This document shows, piece after piece, positions 59,737 through 64,000 of a DNA stretch of 64,000 nucleotides (positions are counted from its first letter, which is position 1; each line of letters opens with the position of its first letter). The notes under the pieces are model-generated. The model was given only the letters and a program-made list of their open reading frames with translations, made no database searches and was not told where the DNA came from. The position numbers and the translations under genes were made by a program. The stretch covers positions 13,847,501 through 13,911,500 of the forward strand of contig JBAIAC010000030.1 in assembly GCA_037349315.1 (NCBI GenBank), in the 5' to 3' direction. This DNA is from Chelydra serpentina (taxonomy: Eukaryota > Chordata > Testudines > Chelydridae).

Positions 59737-60031
59737 GGGCTGGTCCACGCTAACCCGCCAGTTCGAACTAAGATACGCAACTTCAGCTACGTGAATAACG
59801 TAGCTGAAGGCGAAGTATCTTAGTTCAAACTACAAGGTACTTACCGCGGGTCCACACGCGGCAGGCAGGCTCTCCTGTCGACTCCACGTACTCCTCTCGC
59901 GGAGCAGGAGTACCAGTGTCGACGGCGAGCACTTCCGGGATCGATTTATCGCGTCTAGACAAGACGCGATAAATTGATCCCAGAAGATCGATTGCTTACC
60001 GCCGAACCCGGAGGTAAGTATAGACGTACCC
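59737..60031. mobile_element. PIF/Harbinger-like MITE with internal hairpins
   Basis: A 3-bp direct repeat TTA flanks the element (59734-59736 and 60032-60034), as in PIF/Harbinger transposons (TWA target). The ends GGGCTGGTCCACG and CGTACCC are weakly inverse. Inside there are three hairpins: 59760-59832 (arms with CTAAGATAC / GTATCTTAG and TTCAGCTACGT / ACGTAGCTGAA); about 59888-59912 (GTACTCCT...AGGAGTAC); and 59938-59981 (20-bp arms around TAGAC with TTATCGCGTCT). CpG-rich compared with its surroundings. Confidence 0.75.
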
Positions 60032-60034
60032 TTA

Positions 60035-61275
60035 GAGAGAGAGAATATTTCAGCTCCCATGACCGTTCAGTTATTGGCTCTTGTCTGAAATTGCAAGGTG
60101 GCAGTTCTGACGGTGATTTTTGTGCAGTATACTTGCCAATTGCCAACCCAAGTTGCTCCACAAGTGCCATGCCAGTATGTTGTTCATATTCTTTTTTTAA
60201 TCCCCCAGTCTCTTAAATAATAGTTTTCCAGCTGTTTCTATCCCCACAACCCAATAAACTCATGTAAGAAACACATTTTAAATAGAAAGTGAAACCCAGA
60301 AAGATGAATTTTCAGTCTGACCTAGCAGTCTGGAAGGTAAAGCTCTGCAGTAGAGCTGACATTTACTTTCCTAGCTCTCATGAGTTGAATCTATTATTTG
60401 TGGAGACAGAAGGAAAGGGTTTATTATGAGGGCAGGGGGAGGAGGAACCAAAACCCACAACACCAAATTCATTTTCCAGCTGAAATCAGTTTCAAAGCTT
60501 GTGGAATGCTTTAATTAAACATGTGTCCCTGAAAGAGGTAAAATGGTACAGGACCTCAGCAAGCAACTTGGCAGCTCCCTAATACAGTATTCATAGTTAA
60601 AGTCTCTCAGGGAAAACTGAGCTGCCTTTTTAAAGGTATTTTTTTAGCCCTCGTTTACAGTAGGAATGCAATTAAAGAACACTGTGAAGGCCATGTAAGT
60701 GAGCAGCTCATACACGCAGAGATTGAATTCCAATATTCTGTTTGGGGTAATCTGCTGACTTTTGTGTTAAAAGCCTTCTGTGATAAAGTCATCTGAAGAA
60801 AACCATTCCCAGCAACATCCAGTAAGTCGGCCTGCTTTCTCTGGATTCTGGTACATGGTAGTAGTTTAATATAAATATAGCAGGAAACAGACAAAACTGA
60901 AAGTATAATTTACTTTAAATGGCATCAACACAAAATGGTGATTTCTTTTAAGGAGTTAGAAAGGAAAGGGAACATCATTAACTCTTTTTAACTGATCTCT
61001 TTGGAACAAGCTCTTAAAGAAATTATTTTTCTCTTTTTCTGTTCTTTCTTTACAGTTCCAAGCATGTATTTTCTTTTTCATTTGAACTGTGCTTTGTTCA
61101 CAGAGATTTAAGATTGAATCAGTGCTACTTTGCTTTCAGGCTATTGAAATACCCGATCACCTAGCCCATCAACACAGTTAAAAAGTGTTATTGTCTTTAG
61201 ATTTATTAAAATGTGTCCATCCTGCACACTGGGTGCACTTACATGATATTGGTAAAATCTATACACAGTGGGCCA
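60035..61275. other. Unassigned intronic DNA
   Basis: No gene or repeat recognised with confidence. Confidence 0.5.
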
Positions 61276-61279
61276 ATGT

Positions 61280-62745
61280 GCCCAAACTGAAAGTCTTCCT
61301 ACCTCCCCGCAGCTAAGAATTTCCCACTGCAGCCTCACAACCTCTCAAACGTCTCCACCCCACAAAGCCTGGGAAACCAGATGGGCCTTGCACCATGATC
61401 TGAAGGTCACAGAATCCGGGCTCCGGTGGCTCAAGTGGGGAAGTACATTCCAGAGTTGAGGGGCCCTTTCACTGAGATTACTCTGCAACTATCCCCCTCC
61501 TGTGTAAACCACTGGGCTTATTAGCTGGAGCTCTTCAGATGCTTGCAGCTGACATGGGATGATGCAGGGAGAAGGTAGCCAAAAATCTCAAATCATTTAG
61601 GGCTTTATCTGTCAGTGGCTGAAACTCCACCTGGAAGTCACATGTTAGCTAATGCCACTTTCAGAGCCCCGTGTAACGTGCTGAGGAGGAAACCCAGCAA
61701 GAGTGCTCCATTCTACACCAGCTACCCATTCTCAGCGGTTTGAAAGTGGAGTCCCACGTAGAGAGCATCCCTGTAATCTAGTCTGAAGGTGACAAAGGAA
61801 TGGGTCAACATGGCAAGGTCCATATAAAAAAACCCCAAAGTCACAACCTTGTCAGTTGCATATGGTAAATAGCACTCCTGGCAACCTCTTCTTCCTGGAC
61901 CTCCAAGACCAGCTGGAGGTCCAACAGGACTCACAGCTCATGAATCGGAGTGACAAACTTTTACTTCTTTCAGGGGGCAATGACAAACACTGCTGTTTTT
62001 TCCAGTTGTTTCTGTGACACTGGTAATATTTTCTCTGGTTTATGTATGTTGAATAAGCCAGCTTTCATCCGTGTCCTAGTCTCTGATAGGCACTCGGTAA
62101 GTCATTAGACCACTCTGAATTTATTGGATGAAGTGAAAATGTAGAGCTCGGAGCCATGCGCATGCTGAAGACCTCATAGGCCATACCCCTTAGCTAACCA
62201 GACTGTGCATGATGCATAGGAATGGTGCCAAGACATAGCTCAGTGGAACCCTCAGCGTAGAAGAGTAATTGCCCAATAGTATCCTCTGGGTTGTATCCCA
62301 AAGGAAGGAGGAGATCACTTTAGCCCATCTGTCTACCCCATGGTCAATGCACTGAAGGCAACTGCCAGACCTAAATCAGTTGGACACCTGATCTTCATCT
62401 GTTGCTGGGTCATCAGTCGACACAAAGAATGTAGCCTCCATAGTACAGTTTGGACTAAAACCCAACTGAGTGGGGTCAAAGAAGTCTGGGGACTCCAGGT
62501 ACCAAGCTATGACTATGGTAAAATGTCATGGTCCCAAGTACTGGATTGTTCAGTACTTTGGGATACAAAACCTTTCAACTTTCACTTCTCAGTCACTAGC
62601 TTGAATCTGGCATAGGCTGTAGTTTAGTGATTAACAATTAGGGCCATCATGTAAGCATGGCATGAAATAGACAAAATCCAAAGCACCATCACAATTGACA
62701 CAGAACTGGTCCCCTTAGCATCAGTCTCAGTAGGGGCCTAGGACT
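61280..62745 (-). mobile_element. Ancient non-CR1 LINE, minus strand
   Basis: Minus-strand translation keeps two traces of a LINE reverse transcriptase in the right order. Near 62378-62337 is DLGLAVAFSALTMG, which resembles the motif A region LDLSAAFDTIDHG of L2-type elements. Near 61810-61735 is LTHSFVTFRLDYRDALYVGL, which resembles the C-terminal HAFVTSRLDYCNALYVGL block. Between them, CTGAGGGTTCCACTG at about 62243 could be the motif B remnant (GVPQGS). Stops and shifts are everywhere. The exact ends are unsure. Confidence 0.7.
61735..61830 (-). pseudogene. LINE reverse transcriptase C-terminal remnant (L2-like)
   Basis: The longest intact piece of the ancient LINE. The frame contains LTHSFVTFRLDYRDALYVGL, close to the common SRLDYCNALYVGL block of L2-type ORF2. 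Expected S and C/N are replaced by F and R/D. The block just after the RT core in L2 lies about 500-600 bp downstream of motif A, which fits the distance seen here. Confidence 0.7.
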
Positions 62746-63259
62746 GCATGTTCCCCAGGAGCATAGCTATTTCCTCACACCTAGAAAATGAAAGGCAGGA
62801 GCATTAGCAGAGCAGAATGGGAGGCTTGCACTGTTTTTAGCTGTGCTGTACCTGCTCTTTGGATAAACAGAAGTCTTCATTTACAAGGAGTGCCCTTCAC
62901 CAGCACTACATCATCATTATGAATGTCAATATAGGTCATCCCTGAAATTACAATCCTCTAGTGTCATATTAAACTGTAGCGTGTGCCCCTATAGACTTCA
63001 GAACAGATATTAGAGAAAACGCTTAAAGGGCACTGAAGACATCGTGTCAGACACTTCCTTGTTAGTAATGGTGCACTGTAGAAGTTCCTCTCCCCAACAG
63101 AGTGGGAGCCCATGGGTAAAGAAAATGCAGGCAATGTAGTAGGCCTGACTTACATAGAGTTCTGTGATATGTTTCCATGTGGCACTCTCAAAGGGAAACT
63201 ATAGAAATATAGATTTGACGTAAAGCTGAATACAATAAATGCAACACACAATGGGGAAA

Positions 63260-63470
63260 TAATTAGTAGTTGAGTTGCGAGGTATCCAGTAGGATCCTGC
63301 TGAGCCTCTTTTGGGTTCAGTACTATTCAATGATTTAATCAGGCACTTGGAGGATGGAGTGGAGTACAAACTAATCACATCTGAGACCTGCATCAAATGG
63401 AGAGGGATCACAAAATACATTGGAAGATAGGGTTAAAATACAGCATGATCAGGATGAATTGTAAAACAGA
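63260..63470 (+). mobile_element. CR1 LINE fragment (reverse-transcriptase region)
   Basis: GGATCCTGCTGAGCCTCTTTTGGGTTCAGTACTATTCAATGATTTAATCAGGCACTTGGAGGATGGAGTGGAGTAC translates in shifting frames to parts of the motif B / FNDLI...LEDGVEY block of CR1. It is strongly decayed, and breaks up before the FADD box. Confidence 0.7.
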
Positions 63471-64000
63471 CTCATAGACTTTAAGGTCAGAAGGGACCAT
63501 TATGATCATCTAGTCTGACCTCCTGCACAACGCAGGCCACGGAATTTCACCCACCCATTCCTGTAATAAACCTCTAACCTATGTCTGAGCTATTGAAGAC
63601 CTCAAATCATGGTTTAAAGACTTCAAGGTGCAGAGAATCCTCCAGCAAGTGACCCGTGCCCCATGCTGCAGAGGAAGGCGAAAAAACCCCAGGGCCTCTG
63701 CCAATCTGCCCTGGAGGAAAATTCCTTCCCGACCCCAAATATGGTGATCAGCTAAACTCTGAGCATGTGGGCACGACTCACCAGCCGGACACCCAGGAAA
63801 GAATTCTCTGTAGTAACACAGATCCCACCCCATCTAACATCCTATCACAGGCCATTGGGCATATTTACCGCTGATAGTCAAAGATCAATTAATTGCCCAT
63901 CAGACCATCTCCTCCATAAACTTATCAAGCTTAGTCTTGAAGCCAGATATGTCTTTTGCCTCCACTGCTTCCCTTGGAAGGCTGTTCCAGAACTTCACTC
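63470..64000 (-). mobile_element. CR1 LINE, minus strand, runs off the window
   Basis: Begins on the left with CATAGACTTTAAGGTCAGAAGGGACCATTATGATCATCTAGTCTGACC, the inverse of a CR1 3' terminus. It continues with a long 3' region (AGGCCACGGAATTTCACCCACCC, CCTGGAGGAAAATTCCTTCCCGACCCC) and then AAGCTTAGTCTTGAAGCCAGATATG...CCTTGGAAGGCTGTTCCAGAAC, inverse ORF2 C-terminus. It is a different subfamily from those at 6086 and 17266. The rest lies beyond 64000. Confidence 0.9.

Overview
The window looks like a stretch of vertebrate nuclear genome, most likely a turtle (another non-avian reptile such as a crocodilian is possible). Three things point there. There is one clean spliced exon of a conserved vertebrate kinase gene. 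There are many CR1 LINE copies of several ages. There are many short non-autonomous hAT-type elements of the kinds I associate with turtle genomes. Nothing prokaryotic is present: no operons, no rRNA, no functional tRNA, no CRISPR array. The species call is inference; no search was run.

Host gene: positions 44513-44608 (+) are a 96-bp exon with a strong polypyrimidine-AG acceptor and a consensus GTAAGA donor. Its translation matches residues 18-50 of G protein-coupled receptor kinase 5 (GRK5), the basic lipid- and calmodulin-binding segment at the N-terminus. The rest of the window is therefore read as the 3' part of GRK5 intron 1 (1-44512) and the 5' part of intron 2 (44609-64000). I found no second exon. 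Codon 41 is Leu (CTG). This is the site of the well-known human GRK5 Gln41Leu polymorphism, and it is the most biologically pointed observation here.

Layout: 305-560 is AT-rich repeat. 4560-5720 is a composite of AT-rich repeat, a hAT-like element and three tRNA-like modules. 6086-7722 is a CR1 on the minus strand with a long reverse-transcriptase frame. 9105-11773 holds several small elements with target-site duplications (TSDs). 13642-13952 is a hAT element. 14700-15240 is a second AT-rich/tRNA-like composite. 17030-20880 is a dense nest: AT-rich repeat, a nearly intact CR1 on the plus strand, a hAT fragment, MIR, and a hAT element inside the end of another inverted-repeat element. 23176-24332 is a solo LTR with a 5-bp TSD. 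32885-32956 is a GC-rich perfect hairpin. 34690-35500 is an old CR1 interrupted by a snap-back retroposon with arms of about 80 bp. 36235-38288 holds tandem and hAT repeats and a CR1 tail. 39635-40251 is an LTR. 41006-41660 is a CR1. 43090-43285 is a foldback element. Intron 2 has an internally deleted LTR (46575-46803), a 184-bp perfect TTTC array (47232-47415), a MIR, several hAT elements, a decayed CR1 (55436-57000), a PIF/Harbinger-like foldback element (59737-60031), an ancient non-CR1 LINE (61280-62745) and two CR1 pieces at the right edge.

How it fits together: the only host function visible is GRK5 exon 2. Long open frames elsewhere are the CR1 reverse transcriptases or artefacts of simple repeats. 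No new multi-gene system is visible. The unusual structures are mobile-element nests, palindromes and one functionally notable residue in the exon.
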